Shown here: in pieces, positions 9,226 through 17,728 of the stretch | Position numbering within the stretch: the stretch's first letter is position 1 | How the letters are laid out: each line of letters begins with the position of its first letter | Origin: Zancudomyces culisetae | Lineage: Eukaryota; Kickxellomycota; Harpellomycetes; Harpellales; Legeriomycetaceae | Direction of reading: 5' to 3' | Length of the DNA stretch: 18,037 nucleotides | Assembly: GCA_001969505.1 (NCBI GenBank) | Contig: LSSK01000034.1 | Span: 1 to 18,037 of the forward strand | Made by a program: the position numbers and the translations under genes | Notes under the pieces: generated by a model | Database searches by the model: none | What the model was told of the DNA's origin: nothing | The model's input: only the letters and a program-made list of their open reading frames with translations

Positions 9226-9543
9226 TTTTTTGTATTTGCTTTAGACTTTCTGACCTCTTTGTTTTTAAAATTCGTTTTGACAATTTGCCTTTCACAAATC
9301 ATTTTTTTTTTGCTTGTTTTTTTTTCTTTTTTTTCTTTGCCATTTGTTCCATTGTTCTTGTAATCTGTAATAACAAAAATGTTGATGAAAAAAAAAAAAT
9401 CATTTTTTACGCAGTGCACTTAAAGGTCATATTCAATGTTATCCTGGATAGCTAGTTTCCTTTCTGTTTATCTCCGACTCTAGATTGTGTTTTAGGATGT
9501 GAGGGAGGGTACTATTATCTATAGGTACACAATATAATCAAAG
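9226..9543. other. Intergenic spacer, bHLH to mitochondrial gene
   Basis: About 320 bp with T-runs just after the bHLH stop (9300-9340) that probably include its 3' end, then the short upstream region of the next gene. No clear TATA box. The short - strand open frame 9222-9419 is Lys-rich only because it reads the T-runs backwards. Confidence 0.5.
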
Positions 9544-11503
9544 ATGCTCGTCAAAATAAATTACTCTAATGTTTTCAAATCAAATTCCTTCTTCGTGTCT
9601 GGGCTGAATTGTAAAAAGCCATATTCGACGCACAACAAAATCTGCAAAAATTCACTAGTTTCAGATTCATATAAAGGTTTAGGTATAGTTGAAGAATTGG
9701 AAAATGTTGATCCAGGAGTCCAAAGAATCATTGATAAATTTAATCAAATTAAACAAAAACAGGTTAAATTCAAACGACCAAGATTCGAATATAAACTGCC
9801 AAACCGCCTGAAAGATATTGACATTGATTACAACCTGGAGCCCACTTTACCCAATATGAGGGACCTGCTCAAAAGTGAGAGAGCTGCCCACGATAAGGAT
9901 GGATACATTCCTAGAGATAGAGCCGAATCAGTACTGGAGAGAAAACAACGATATGTACGGAGACAATACAACCGCTTTATCAAGCTTGTTAAAAGCGAAC
10001 CTGAACTGCTTTTGTTTCGCAAAAATGTCGAATCAAATACGTTTGTAAAAATGCTGACATCAGGTTTACGAAAGTGTGAGTATTCCAAAATGCTGTTTCC
10101 ACGAGGTAATATCATCATTTTATCAACTTTTCTTCCCCCGCCCCCCTTGCCTTTTCTTTACAATCTTAAACTTATAAGCACCAACTGATTTACGTTTATT
10201 GATTAATTTAAAACGCAAGAATATATTCAAGACATTTTAATCTAATATCTGAGTATACAATATTATACAACTAGATATGCTGATCAGGGTGAAAAGTAGC
10301 AAAACAAATCTGTTCGAAATGAGCGACAATTCAAAGAGTCTAGGCGTGCTTGTTATCGATGAATCACGCCAATCCCCAAGATATGGCGGTATATCTTTCT
10401 ATATTCCATCATCTCCCCATGGTATAGTGAACTTTGTTTACGAAGGTAACCTCCTATTACTTTGTGTTTTTGTGATTATTCCCAGATATGTAAAATACCA
10501 GCATTCAGCTGTTTTTTCTTTCTTCCATATTTCTGCTATTTATTGAAATCGATTATCCTAGTTCCCTTCCCTCCATTGCGCTTTTTTATGATTTTATAGC
10601 ATAATACCTACCACGATTTCCTTAATATTGCAAATCTAAACGGGAAATGTAGCAAAGGCGCTCTATTAACTAGCAGGTTTTGATGCTCTTACTTTAGGGA
10701 AAAAAAAGATAGAAAACCGGATTGGGAGGTTAAGAGTAGATATGTGTGAACATATCGAGAAACTTTTAAAAATCAGGTTTCTTACCGAGTTGGCCGCGTT
10801 ACCACTGAACATGAGAAAGCTACAGAATCCAGACTTGTTTGAAAAATCAACCACAACATTTGATGATATCCACAAATACAGCATTCAAATAAAATCCGAA
10901 AACTCTTCAAGCCCATCACCATCACCATCATCATCAACATCACAAGCTGCTGACACGTATGAACACGACAATGATCTCTTAGGGTTGGAACTGAATGATT
11001 CAAACTTTCAATATATTCTCGATTTTGGGTATTTATCGAGTGAATTTATGAAAAGTGTGTCTGCTTTTAAATCTAGCGAGATAGAAAGCGTATTACTGAA
11101 TTACGACGCACTTGAAAGTGAACTAGTAAAAAACCTCCATGCTGGACTTTCGTACGTGCCATTTAAGCTAAAAAAACAGCCGGATTTTGAAAGGATCCCA
11201 CTCTCCAATTATGAGTATGAGGATATATGCAAGACTGAAAGCGATGTCATCTTTAGGAACCAGCGCGTACCAGTATACCCAATTGATATCTTGCTTGGAT
11301 CAGGAATGGCCAAGATTATATGTTATATCCTTCTTTTTAATAGCCCATTCAGCAAGGTTTTAACTGAGCCGAAAGAGCTAGAATCGTTGAATATACCCAC
11401 GACTTCTACTGTTTTGGGAGTACTTTCACATCCTTTAACAACAGCCTCAGCTTCACAACTGTATAGATTACGTAGATTTAGAATTGGGTATTTTAATTTT
11501 TAA
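9544..11503 (+). CDS. Predicted mitochondrial protein, three exons, family not recognised
   Basis: Three exons join in phase: 9544-10105, 10275-10445 and 10677-11503, with introns 10106-10274 (GTAATA...CTAG) and 10446-10676 (GTAACC...GCAG), both phase 1. The spliced product is 519 aa. The N-terminus (MLVKINYSNVFKSNSF, then KKPYSTH) is rich in Lys/Ser/Phe with no acidic residue for about 40 positions, as in a mitochondrial targeting sequence. A basic stretch follows (RYVRRQYNRFIKL), then across junction 1 MLFPRDMLIRVK, across junction 2 NFVYEGFDALTLGKKK, and near the C-terminus VLSHPLTTASASQLYRLRRF. Continuous sense across both junctions supports the model. Ser/Pro low complexity lies at about 10909-10940. 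The pattern faintly recalls poorly characterised fungal respiratory-growth proteins, from memory only. An alternative end uses GT at 11488 and AG at 11625-11626, replacing YFNF with KTPFLQS. Confidence 0.6.
10106..10274 (+). other. Intron 1 of the mitochondrial-protein gene
   Basis: GTAATA donor after phase-1 G10105 and acceptor acaactag ending at 10274. Joining yields a GAT codon (Asp188) and keeps both flanking frames open, whereas read-through gives a low-complexity tail (LPPPPLPF) and a stop at 10186-10188. Confidence 0.65.
10446..10676 (+). other. Intron 2 of the mitochondrial-protein gene, tandem acceptor
   Basis: GTAACC donor in phase 1. The acceptor region reads ctagcag, giving two possible AG ends at 10673 and 10676. 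Both keep frame: the distal one gives VYEGFDAL, the proximal one inserts one Ala (VYEAGFDAL). The exon is in frame upstream of the first ATG at 10742, so that ATG is not a start. Confidence 0.6.
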
Positions 11504-11969
11504 TTCTATCCCTATTGTTTTCAAACTTTTTGTTTTTGATTACAAAAGTATCTGGTGGCAACACCAAGGTGCACAATCAAAGAAAATATAATAAAAGATA
11601 ATAAAATAAATATAAAAATCTCGTAGGAAAACTCCATTTCTTCAAAGCTGAAGTGCATTTGGCTGTAGAACAGCACCACAGAGCTTGATTAAAACGTTAT
11701 GATTGTGTTGAATCCAGGCGAAATTACATTGATTTGGGTATACCCAATAAACATCAAGTTTTTGTTCTTTAGCTCCAAATTGAAACGTAAACAAACAGTA
11801 AAACTAATTGATCTAATGGCTCATTTAATTTATATTTATGTTTTATATTTAATTTAGTTTTATTTTTACATTACAATACAAGGACAATTAGTAAAATGCT
11901 CTAATTTGAATACCTTGCAAGGTCCTTTTACAAACACGAATCTATCGAACAAAATAAATTATACAGATA
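11504..11969. other. Intergenic spacer before HAUS1-like gene
   Basis: About 470 bp. It has A-rich aataaa-like signals at 11595-11612 (probable 3' end of the upstream gene) and a very AT-rich stretch at 11820-11875. No open frame of note. A possible small terminal exon of the upstream gene (11627-11651) is discussed there. Confidence 0.5.
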
Positions 11970-13387
11970 ATGAGGGGTAAGCATGAAGAAAGTAACTGTA
12001 TAGAGGTGAGTTTATTTCAAGACCTAAATAATCCCATTCTGAATAATACGTAGACTTTTTTTCATTGTCTTTGTAAATGTCATTTATATTGTCTCTGAAA
12101 AGTTATCAAAATCAGAATAAATAAATAAAATAGTCGGTGAAGTGTGTAGAAGGAGACCATTGTGATGACCAGGAGTTTAGCACTTCTACAAGGTCAAAGT
12201 TGAATATTCATTTGTTGAATGAAGTGATGGATTTTGTTCAATCACATAATCAGCTAATGAAAATAAATAGCAGTATAAAAGAGGTTGAACTTGAAAACAT
12301 TCTCGAAAGAATTAAACTCGATTCATTATATTTAAAACTGTTGGGAAAGTATACTGATCTGGATCAACTCGGATTTGTAGATAAACTTTATAAATTGAGC
12401 CTGATATCGCTGGAACTAGGACTTTCGGAGATATCTGTACCACAAATACAGGCAGCTCAAAGTAGACTGATTACAGAATCTTATGAAAAGCGGATGTTTT
12501 GTAGAAGGCTAGATAAGAAGATCCGGGAGCTTGAGGAAAGGAAAAGTCAATCTCAAAGTAGATGCAGCCAGCTGGCAAGGTAAGTGTTAATTTAACTAAA
12601 TCGAAAATGATTTTGGTTGCAGTCCTTATTTGATGGATTGCCATGTCCCTTTGTCACTATAAATAATAATAAATTGTTGTGGATTCTTTAAAATGTAAAT
12701 ACAGCGTGCTTGAAAGATACAATTCAGATAATGTTTCATATAAAAAACACGAACACCAATACAACAAAGATATTTATACTCTTGATAAAAAGGCTAAGGA
12801 GTATGAATCAAGATTGATAAAGGTTGTCAACATAATACATATTTGCTTAAAGATAACTTTTGAGGTTTTATACAGAAAGTATAGTGACATGTTTCTGTAT
12901 TACAGTTTTTATTTAATTTACGATGTGTATTATGATATTCAAGTAGGCCAATAAAGACTGTACCAAAGAAATGCCATCAACATTCCAGAATTCAACAGAC
13001 ACTAAATCCAAGAGTGTGGCTACTTATTGCGAGGATCTAAAAGAAAAACTATCAAAGTTATACGAATTCTCAGATCTCCCGCCTGTAACTTTCTAGTTGA
13101 TTCTTTATTGCATACTTTATGTTGGGTATTAGGACTTCAACGTTATGTAACTATTTGCTTGTAACTATTTAGGACTTGGAAATGGCATACTCTAAATTGC
13201 AAGAGGCCATCAAAGAAAGAGTAACATCAAACTACATCCTTTCATTTTTCTTATCTACTAGTTTAAAATAGTCATATGAACCAAAAAATACCTTAAACTC
13301 ATGTTTACCATGGATCTATCTTTATAAAACTAGGATTCAGCGATAGAGGAAAGGAACAAAAGGTTTTTTGAGGCTTTTCAAGAGTAG
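11970..13387 (+). CDS. HAUS1-like augmin subunit, six exons (predicted)
   Basis: Six exons join in phase: 11970-12005, 12134-12579, 12705-12822, 12947-13084, 13173-13220 and 13334-13387. The spliced protein is 279 aa; human HAUS1 is 278 aa. The introns are 88-128 bp. Donors are GTGAGT, GTAAGT, GTTGTC (weak), GTAACT and GTAACA, and every acceptor ends in AG. The product is almost wholly helical: a coiled coil at about 34-80, LSLISLELGL at 100-109 (like the 'A..LGL.D' block of HAUS1), a long coiled coil at 113-165, and KLYEFSDLPP at 237-246 followed by DLEMAYSKLQEAIKE. In HAUS1 this last block has the form 'L..YLDL.P...LA..KIEEA'. HAUS1 is a subunit of augmin, which recruits gamma-tubulin complexes to existing spindle microtubules for branching nucleation. 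The family call rests on these matches plus length. The weakest part is the GTTGTC donor of intron 3. Confidence 0.55.
12580..12704 (+). other. Intron 2 of the HAUS1-like gene
   Basis: Canonical GTAAGT donor and aatacag acceptor, phase 2. The AG before the donor plus C12705 make a Ser codon (residue 161), linking SQLA to VLERYNS. The closer acceptor ttgcag (12617-12622) also fits phase 2 but would end the protein after about 13 residues at 12659-12661. Confidence 0.65.
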
Positions 13388-13916
13388 GGTTTATGTTCTT
13401 GTATTTGCAAGAGCATAGTGCAATATCTTTTTTTCTTTGCTATATTCATAGTTAATATCCGCATTTTTTTTTTTGACTCGATATTTTATGCACATGATCC
13501 TTTGGAAGTTCATAGTCGTCTGATTTTTGTAATTTTATTTGTGGGTTTTTCGAATCAAAAGCATCAGAAACATAAATAGATAAACCATGGGGTGATTTGT
13601 AGAAATCTTTCTAGTTTATAACAAGACCAGCATTTTTACTATTGTTTGTATTTATGGTTAATGTATTGCTTTTCCGGGTAAAGCTGGGAGTGAATATACA
13701 AAAAATCACATGAATTTGCTGATTTCATGGGGGTTTAGAGATTTCAAATGAAATGACTGCTTGACCTAGGTCGCAATATCACTTGTTTAATCCCACCAAT
13801 GATACACAGGCTGCATATTAAATGATTTTTAAACATGATTGAGTTAATAAAAATGAAATGCATAATTTACACTGAATTTGAAAACAGAACTTGCTCGCCA
13901 CATTTTTTTATTTTGA

Positions 13917-14081
13917 CCAAATATTACATTTATTTCCCTACCACTGGATGTCGTTAAATTGGAAGAATCACAAGCCAAAAAGTTTCATGTTCAGAAAATT
14001 CAATTTGAAAATAATCAAAAACGGATACTTGAAAAATGTGAGAGTGCAATTTTGAAACCAACCATGCTGAATTTCATTTAA
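13917..14081 (+). pseudogene. Exon-like remnant, possible HAUS1 tail relic
   Basis: An open stretch of 54 codons without an early ATG or an acceptor AG. It encodes LPLDVVKLEESQAKKF and then a Lys/Glu/Gln-rich helix, with a stop at 14079-14081. The start resembles the tail of HAUS1 proteins (LxPxx.A..KIEEA) and, loosely, LPPDLEMAYSKLQEA of the gene just upstream. It could be a decayed partial duplicate or an unused terminal exon, but chance similarity between charged helices is a real alternative. Confidence 0.2.
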
Positions 14082-14350
14082 GCAAAGTTCAAACAACACT
14101 TTTCAATTTTTGTTCTTAAAGTTTTAACGAGATAAAATTAACACTTTTGAAAAAACATCACAATTTAGATTAATATCTATAGCTAAGGATTCTATAAAGA
14201 AAAAACAAAGGGGAGGGGGGCTGCGTTTTAAATTACAACTTGATACTTTTACCACTGCAGCACACGGAATATATACAAGGAAATAATTATATCCAGGGAC
14301 TTGGGAAAACCAAAATCACGTTCAGTCTTTGGTGTACTTTTAACAGATAA

Positions 14351-14358
14351 TATATAAC
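14351..14358 (+). promoter_or_regulatory. Possible TATA element of the carnitine acetyltransferase gene
   Basis: tatataac lies about 230 bp upstream of the ATG. A G-rich tract (gggga followed by six G, 14210-14220) sits further upstream and could bind a C2H2 zinc-finger activator of the kind that controls acetate and fatty-acid genes in yeasts. That role is only an inference. Confidence 0.25.
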
Positions 14359-14586
14359 GGGATACTGAGTAGGATTCTCTCTTCATGCACAAGTGATTTT
14401 TACAGCTAGTGGTTGTAAACTGATATTATTCTTATTGCCAACAGAATAAAGTGCTTTAGTATAATTTATAATTTATAAACTATTATAGCTAGATAAGAGA
14501 GTGAGAAGGCAGAGCAACGTAAAGAACTAAAAAATTAATTATCAACCAGAGACATCTAAAATAAACACCTAAGAAAAAAAAAAAAG

Positions 14587-16656
14587 ATGGAGCATGCAAA
14601 AAGAGCGTTTGACACAGATTCTACTTTGCCTCGGTTGCCGATCCCCCCCTTGAAGCAAACTATGGATAGATACGTCGAATCGCTTAAACCACATCTAACA
14701 GAAACTGAGCTTCAAGAAACACAAAATAAAATTGATAGGTTTTTAGCCCCAAGGTTTGAGGTCACAGATAACAACGGTCAAAAGATAATGTACAGCGAGG
14801 CTGATCTACTCCAAAGAAGACTAATAGAATTCGAAAAGACACAGCAGTTTAGCTGGCTGGAACTTTGGTGGGAAGAAATGGCGTACCTGAGTTGGCGAGC
14901 TCCTTTATTTATAAACTCTAACTATTGGCTAACATTTACCCCGTATCCAAAACCATACGGTCAGATAGGATATAGAGATGTTGGTATAGAACCAATGGAG
15001 TCGGGAAGAGAGGTTCTAACAAATGTTGGGTTTAGCGAGTTTCAGGTTCGGATTGCAGCGGGTATAATAAATAGAGCAGTAGATTTTAAAGATATGGTAG
15101 AAAATGGGCTGCTACCAGCACACCTAGTTGGTCCAAAACCCATTTGTATGAACCAATTCAAGCGAATTTTTGGCGTAACAAGATTGCCTCGACCCGAACG
15201 TGATGAGATGTTTAAATACACAGGATATACAAAGTATGCAATTGTCATGGCCAGAAACCAGCTCTACAAAGTGCCACTGTACACCAATAAGGGACAGAGA
15301 CTTCTCGATGGCGATTTGGAGGATTTATTAACCAAAGTTATTGAGAATGTACAGAGATTAAAAGATAATGAACTTGAGCCACCAATAGGCATACTCACAG
15401 GAGGGCATCGTGACAGATGGGCAGCAGCGTACGCTGAGCTGGCACAGCATACAAACCCTGAAGCACTATCAACTTTTCAAGAAATCCAACACTCAGCCTT
15501 CTTTCTTTCACTAGAAGACTTTTGTCTTCCAAAAGAGGGTGATGATTATTCTTTTCAAAGGCTATTAAAGAGTGGAGCTATTCCTGGACATAACAGGTGG
15601 TATGATAAACACATGACTATGGTTATAGATAGAAATGGGAATTTCGGTGCGACGGGAGAGCACTCGCCTGCTGATGCTGTTGTACCAGCAACTCTATACA
15701 ATTATGTAGTTACCAAGGTGCATGACGCAAAGAATTTAATACAAAAGGATAAACCTACTCCCTCAGCATTTAGAGCCATTGCCAGAACCGGGCTCAATAA
15801 AGACCATCCAGAGTATAACGATGATTCGGTCGAGGATCCAGTTAGATTGAAATTTGGTAAAGTATCCACAAACGTTATGGGTATGATCAAAGAGACTGAA
15901 ATTGAGCTTAAAAATATTGAAGCAGAAAGTCTGAGCATATCGTTGCAATATCCAAAATATGGTTCCAATTTTATAAAAAAGCTAAAAGTCTCACCTGATG
16001 CCTACTTTCAGATGGCACTCCAGCTTACTTATTACAAACTACATGGTAAGCTTGCTCCAACTTATGAATCGGCAAGTACTCGAATGTATCAGCATGGACG
16101 CACTGAAACAATCAGATCACTTACAACTGAAATGGCAACCTTTATAAATGCAATGACCAACCCGCGTGCAAGCGACATTGAGAAATACAACGCCTTTACA
16201 GCTGCGTCAAAAAAACATAGTCAAATGCTTCGAATTGCATCTAGTGGTAACGGAGTAGATAGACATATGCTTGGATTAAGGTTGGCTTATTCCCGCCTGC
16301 GACCACTTGGGTACGAACCATATTGCGATTTTGCTAGCGCGCTTGCTGTCTTTTCTGATCCGGCATTCACAAAATCCTCTACATGGAAGTTATCTACATC
16401 TGGACTGTTTCCAAACGAACTATTTTCACACACTGGGTTTGGATGTTCTGAAATGCAGGAAGGTTATGGAATGAATTATACCATAAACCCCAATAGCTTG
16501 AGAATAGGAATTGAGGGCAAAAGAGGGCCCAGAGCAGGCAAATCCGACGTCATGAAGTTTCGACAAATTCTAAAAGAAGTTTTTGATGAGCTACAAAACA
16601 CATTTTCTAGATTTGCAATTGAAAAACCTGTTAGTACTATAAGCTCCAAGCTTTAG
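14587..16656 (+). CDS. Carnitine O-acetyltransferase, peroxisomal type
   Basis: A 689-aa intronless member of the choline/carnitine acyltransferase family (EC 2.3.1.7 by inference). It transfers acetyl between CoA and carnitine, letting peroxisomal acetyl-CoA reach mitochondria as acetylcarnitine. Visible landmarks: LPRLPIPPLKQTMDRY at 14-29; WWEEMAYLSWRAPLFINSNY at 88-107; the catalytic histidine His359 in GEHSPADA; KKLKVSPDAYFQ at 464-475, part of the CoA-binding region; STRMYQHGRTETIRS at 497-511, with Arg510 likely contacting the carnitine carboxylate; and the STS motif at 603-605. The C-terminus is SSKL, a PTS1 peroxisomal signal. No cleavable mitochondrial presequence precedes the first motif, and an in-frame stop lies upstream at 14557. 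Length fits fungal Cat2-type enzymes. A CAT2-like assignment is more likely than YAT1/YAT2 because of the SKL end. Confidence 0.95.
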   Translation: MEHAKRAFDTDSTLPRLPIPPLKQTMDRYVESLKPHLTETELQETQNKIDRFLAPRFEVTDNNGQKIMYSEADLLQRRLIEFEKTQQFSWLELWWEEMAYLSWRAPLFINSNYWLTFTPYPKPYGQIGYRDVGIEPMESGREVLTNVGFSEFQVRIAAGIINRAVDFKDMVENGLLPAHLVGPKPICMNQFKRIFGVTRLPRPERDEMFKYTGYTKYAIVMARNQLYKVPLYTNKGQRLLDGDLEDLLTKVIENVQRLKDNELEPPIGILTGGHRDRWAAAYAELAQHTNPEALSTFQEIQHSAFFLSLEDFCLPKEGDDYSFQRLLKSGAIPGHNRWYDKHMTMVIDRNGNFGATGEHSPADAVVPATLYNYVVTKVHDAKNLIQKDKPTPSAFRAIARTGLNKDHPEYNDDSVEDPVRLKFGKVSTNVMGMIKETEIELKNIEAESLSISLQYPKYGSNFIKKLKVSPDAYFQMALQLTYYKLHGKLAPTYESASTRMYQHGRTETIRSLTTEMATFINAMTNPRASDIEKYNAFTAASKKHSQMLRIASSGNGVDRHMLGLRLAYSRLRPLGYEPYCDFASALAVFSDPAFTKSSTWKLSTSGLFPNELFSHTGFGCSEMQEGYGMNYTINPNSLRIGIEGKRGPRAGKSDVMKFRQILKEVFDELQNTFSRFAIEKPVSTISSKL

Positions 16657-17509
16657 TGTTCTTAAAAGTCACACTTTTATTGATAGCTTTTATTATACTT
16701 TTCTTAATAAATTTCTCTGGATTATAAGAGTATACCGAGCTTTCAAAACCAGACATATTTGCGGTGAGACCATTTGCGTTTAGTTGTAGTATATAAAATA
16801 TTTAAGATTTAAGTTGTAGTTCAACAAATATATCTGAAAAATGGTAGAGAGTATGTGAGGCAGAGGGAAAGAAAGAAAAGTGTGCAAGAGACAGAATAAG
16901 ATGATGGATTATTTTTCTGGTACTATTTTATCTTTTGTGATATTTACCTCACAGATTCATTATGCAAAACAAAAAATAAATAAATCATGGCTACTAAATG
17001 ATACTCAAACAAGTAGGTTGGATTGGTGATTTTTTTAATTCCTACTTTTTATAGGTACTGATTATATAATGATATTAAATTTTGTTAACAGGCTGTGTTT
17101 ATAATAACTATATGTCAGAAATGCTATTTGTAGAGAGCATGTGATATTTGTTGATAAAGCTAGTATTTAGGCATCAGTGATATTTTGTTTTTGCTCTTTT
17201 TCCATCTTTAAATGCGTGAGTTGCATGTTCTTTATTTTTAAAACAACTCGGTTTAGAATCTATTATAATCCTTTTACTAGGTAAGCTGAGAATATAATCA
17301 ACATAAAAGTCTGTCACAATTGAGATAAAATTAGGTTTCGCTTATCCATTGTCGTTACGTGTGTACCATAATCATTATTAATCTTTTACCATTCTAAACA
17401 CTCGTTTTTACCGATTAGTTCCTAATATCAAAAAGGTAAATGTATCTAGTCGATAATAAAAATGTTTAACTTTAGAAAATTTATATTTAAGAAGATGAAA
17501 TTACAGACA
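16657..17509. other. Intergenic region between convergent genes
   Basis: 3' flanks of the carnitine acetyltransferase (+) and the small - strand frame. aataaa at 16706-16711, 50 bp after the stop, is a plausible polyadenylation signal. A purine-rich stretch lies at 16845-16900. No coding exon was recognised on either strand. Confidence 0.55.
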
Positions 17510-17728
17510 TCACTGTTTTCGGGTGAGGTTGAGTGCAGCCTCATCCTTTGTCGGGCTTTTCAATTGTAAAAAAACATGATCCATAATATCAGCAAATGGG
17601 TCACGTGATTCTTTGGGGTCCACTTCCATAGAAGTGGCTCCCAAACGGTCACTATCAGATGAGTATCTGCCCTCATCTTTTTCTGACTGGATCCATCTGG
17701 GTCTAAATTTACTCATGAAGCCTGACAT
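17510..17728 (-). CDS. Small hypothetical protein or first exon
   Basis: A 72-aa frame from an ATG whose first base is 17728 to a stop at 17512-17510. It is visibly more GC-rich than its flanks, which suggests real coding. The protein is charged and Ser/Asp/Lys-rich (MSGFMSKFRPRWIQSEKDEG at the start, DPFADIMDHVFLQL at about 43-56), with no signal peptide or membrane segment. No family is recognised. The 3' end reads CGAAAACAGTGATG, so a donor GTGATG just before the stop is possible, and the frame may be the first exon of a longer gene. No following exon was found in 16657-17509. A TATA element lies about 200 bp upstream (- strand). Confidence 0.5.
   Translation of the reverse strand: MSGFMSKFRPRWIQSEKDEGRYSSDSDRLGATSMEVDPKESRDPFADIMDHVFLQLKSPTKDEAALNLTRKQ

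Larger units (their letters stand above)
13388..14586. other. 1.2-kb intergenic region, with one exon-like stretch
   Basis: Mostly AT-rich DNA. It holds an orphan coding-like stretch at 13917-14081, a G-rich tract at 14210-14220 and a possible TATA box (tatataac, 14351-14358) upstream of the carnitine acetyltransferase. An in-frame stop at 14557-14559 rules out a simple N-terminal extension of that gene. The ATG at 14587 is preceded by a run of A residues. Confidence 0.5.

Noticed and set aside
10277-10546. ATG-initiated 89-codon frame as a separate gene
   Set aside because: It joins in phase to the exons on both sides, and its unspliced tail is low-complexity intron sequence.
12679-12954. 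91-codon frame read as a separate gene
   Set aside because: It starts at GTG and its second half is hydrophobic intron-like sequence. Its first half fits exon 3 of the HAUS1-like gene in phase.
15042-15968. Antisense frames within the carnitine acetyltransferase
   Set aside because: Shadows of a strongly supported gene on the opposite strand.
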